Positions 62,507 through 64,000 of a DNA stretch of 64,000 nucleotides are shown piece by piece; position 1 is the stretch's first letter; each line of letters begins with the position of its first letter. Position numbers and translations under genes: made by a program. Under the pieces are notes generated by a model. The model was not told the DNA's origin. It saw only the letters and a program-made list of their open reading frames with translations, and made no database searches. The stretch is from Actinomycetota bacterium (lineage in GTDB: Bacteria; Actinomycetota; Acidimicrobiia; Acidimicrobiales; Ilumatobacteraceae): NCBI GenBank assembly GCA_016870215.1, contig VGCD01000005.1:28541-92540 (forward strand). Direction: 5' to 3'.

Positions 62507-63316
62507 TCAGTCGATGACAGCCGTCGCTTTCGTTGCCGCACCAAAGAAGCCTGCAAACAACTGTTGAAGCTCTGATTTCACCATTGTCAACGACGTCCCT
62601 GCTGCAGTTGAATACTCAAGTGTCCACGCTCGCCCATCAGGTGCAACTGCAATCGAGATATGTACATACAAAGGCGTATTCGTGCCTTGGCTGGCTGCAC
62701 GCAACTCAACTGAGGCTGCATCGACGAAACCATTCACTGCCACGGGTGTGACTTGTCCTGCTTTGACATTCACCAACATGTCGCTCACCGTTGTGTCGAG
62801 ATATTCGGCAAGTTTGTTCGACGCTGAATTGCCAACTTGAGATTTCAAAGACACCGTGAAGGTCGCCACGCTTGAATCACGCTGAACGACCGCACTGTCT
62901 TCAGACTCCGACAGCATCACGAAGCCAGATGGCGTGAGAATCGGAAGTCCCGACAGGTTGATTTCGTCGCCGGTGAGATCAGCGGGGTCAACGAGCGGTG
63001 CAATTGTCGTTGTGGGTGGAACCGTCGTTGTCACGACTGGATCAAGCGGCACGTCGGGTATCTCAATGGTTGACGGTGTTGGTGCAGTCGCAGGCGGGAT
63101 GTTCGCATCGATTGATAAGTCGATTGATGGGTCGAGAATCACCTGCTCGGTTCCGGTCACCTGCGGTGTGTCGTCACTTCCGAATGCTCGACCAATGAGG
63201 ACGACAAGAAGTGAAAGGACAAACGCCAGCACAACAACGCCCAGAACCGCTGTCGACTGAGAATTCTTGCCGTCCTTGCCTGACGGATCAGATACGGCAG
63301 AAAGTTGTGCGCTCAT
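62507..63316 (-). CDS. Single-pass membrane protein, function unknown
   Basis: 269 residues. Cytoplasmic N-terminus of about 22 residues, one helix (about 23-45), Pro/Thr-rich linker (70-110), exported C-terminal domain of about 150 residues (GLPILTPSGFVMLSES, then TFTVSLKSQVGNSASN). No family recognised; the shape recalls anchored substrate-binding or lipid-carrier-like domains. Its ATG overlaps the stop of the PrsW-like gene. Confidence 0.78.
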   Translation of the reverse strand: MSAQLSAVSDPSGKDGKNSQSTAVLGVVVLAFVLSLLVVLIGRAFGSDDTPQVTGTEQVILDPSIDLSIDANIPPATAPTPSTIEIPDVPLDPVVTTTVPPTTTIAPLVDPADLTGDEINLSGLPILTPSGFVMLSESEDSAVVQRDSSVATFTVSLKSQVGNSASNKLAEYLDTTVSDMLVNVKAGQVTPVAVNGFVDAASVELRAASQGTNTPLYVHISIAVAPDGRAWTLEYSTAAGTSLTMVKSELQQLFAGFFGAATKATAVID

Positions 63317-64000
63317 GATGCAATTCCTTCAGTTGCCATGTCGCGTCTCGCAGCTTTCGAAGCCGCTCGTGTTGCCGTGCCACAGGCCGTGCAGAAACTG
63401 GCACCGTCAAGCAATGGCATGCGACATGCCGGACAGAACCCAATGCCCTTGTTCGACCCTTTTGGCACAAGGTCTCGGGCAGCTGCCTCGGTGGCAGCCT
63501 CAATGAGAGCGAGATGCAATGTCATGCGAACTCGCGTCAGCAAGTAAGCAGCAACGACTGCCGACCACAACACACTGGCAACCGTCTGCGTCACACCATC
63601 TGTCAACTGTGTGATTGCATCCTGTATCGACAAGTAAGCAAAGAGACCGATGATCACCGTGGCGGTGATTCGAGAATGTCGTTGCGAGAAACGACCAGGC
63701 CCTTCGCCAATGCCTGCAAAGGCAGCCAGACAGATTCCGATGAAAGAACCGACGATGAGTGGCTTGAAAACTCCTGTAACCAACACTTGCGTCGTCCAGT
63801 ACAACGTGTCAACTTCGTCCTGTCGCCACGCGCCGGTTGAGATCAATGACCAAAACACTGAGAGCGACTCGGCGGCAGCAAATGTTGCTCCACTGGCAAT
63901 GCCGAACGTCATGGCGTCAATGAGATCGTCGTAATCATCCTGACGGGCGAGAAGAATCGGTCCGGCTTGTGCAAGCAGCACCACGCCGACCGCTACGGGA
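63313..64000 (-). CDS. PrsW-like membrane protein with zinc ribbon, N-terminus cut by window edge
   Basis: Open to the right edge; about 228 codons visible. Several helices and the segment DDLIDAMTFGIASGATFAAAES match the PrsW glutamic intramembrane protease family around its second conserved region; the diagnostic E-E motif would lie outside the window. The C-terminus carries a zinc ribbon, C-x2-C-x10-C-x2-C (CPACRMP ... CTACG), not usual for PrsW. Coupled to the following membrane protein gene by a four-base overlap. Confidence 0.65.
   Translation of the reverse strand, partial: PVAVGVVLLAQAGPILLARQDDYDDLIDAMTFGIASGATFAAAESLSVFWSLISTGAWRQDEVDTLYWTTQVLVTGVFKPLIVGSFIGICLAAFAGIGEGPGRFSQRHSRITATVIIGLFAYLSIQDAITQLTDGVTQTVASVLWSAVVAAYLLTRVRMTLHLALIEAATEAAARDLVPKGSNKGIGFCPACRMPLLDGASFCTACGTATRAASKAARRDMATEGIAS

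Overview
The window is a gene-dense bacterial chromosome segment of moderate G+C (about 55% by eye). It has no insertion sequences, prophage, CRISPR array or plasmid functions. The gene content points to an actinobacterium, most likely a deep-branching lineage such as class Acidimicrobiia. The evidence is mycothiol synthesis (mshA beside a YbjN-type gene), a MenJ-like menaquinone reductase, a GlnR-type orphan regulator, an RsiG-like anti-sigma protein, a Get3/ArsA ATPase pair of the mycobacterial BagAB type, and many promoters of the form TAnnnT followed 6-7 nt later by the start codon. The class assignment is inference.

Layout. (1) 1-11,448, minus strand: one respiratory transcription unit. 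It runs from a small membrane protein and a 2x[4Fe-4S] ferredoxin, through a split cytochrome b (b6 plus subunit-IV type), a Rieske protein, a membrane diheme cytochrome c and another membrane protein, into nuoA-nuoG (nuoG leaves the window). Most genes overlap or abut. (2) 11,848-14,081, plus: a monoheme membrane cytochrome c and a geranylgeranyl-reductase-family flavoprotein. (3) 14,087-20,693, minus: rex-hemA-hemC-hemD-hemB-hemL, the glutamate route to haem headed by the NADH/NAD+ sensor Rex, with a candidate Rex operator in the divergent promoter. (4) 20,763-31,507: a membrane protein, an acyl-CoA ligase, a SAM hydrolase with a hairpin-rich leader, proC, YbjN-mshA, a moaD/rsiG-like/XRE operon, a phosphatase, an MFS carrier and nadE. 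(5) 31,630-34,937: nitrogen assimilation, with glnII, a GSI glutamine synthetase, a glnR-like gene and a GlnR-box-like repeat upstream. (6) 34,930-46,859: a Gdt1-type cation exporter, an 8-oxoguanine-deaminase-like amidohydrolase, a PLP decarboxylase, RidA with a lysine-rich tail, a Tat lipoprotein, iron-sulfur genes (erpA-like, mrp), NUDIX, FxsA, NfeD, two ArsA/Get3 ATPases, a receiver protein and tRNA-Pro(CGG). (7) 46,878-50,047, minus: asd, a methyltransferase and lysC, which carries an internal ribosome-binding site for a beta subunit. (8) 50,090-64,000: an anchored cyclophilin, a protein phosphatase, hbd-aat-ecm (ethylmalonyl-CoA pathway chemistry), a 2OG-oxygenase-like protein, a LysM protein, a polyprenyl synthase, xseA-xseB, an ABC exporter, a TAP-like lipoprotein peptidase, and a truncated PrsW-like protein at the right edge.

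How it fits together: the first third is aerobic energy metabolism (NADH to menaquinone to cytochrome c) plus haem supply under redox control. The middle is nitrogen, redox-thiol and cofactor housekeeping. The right part is amino-acid biosynthesis, acyl-CoA metabolism and envelope functions. The items most worth a second look are the bc/complex I supraoperon with its repeated IPEHLL peptide, the RsiG-like protein, the hairpin-rich leader of the SAM hydrolase, the GlnR and Rex sites, and the leaderless promoter rule.
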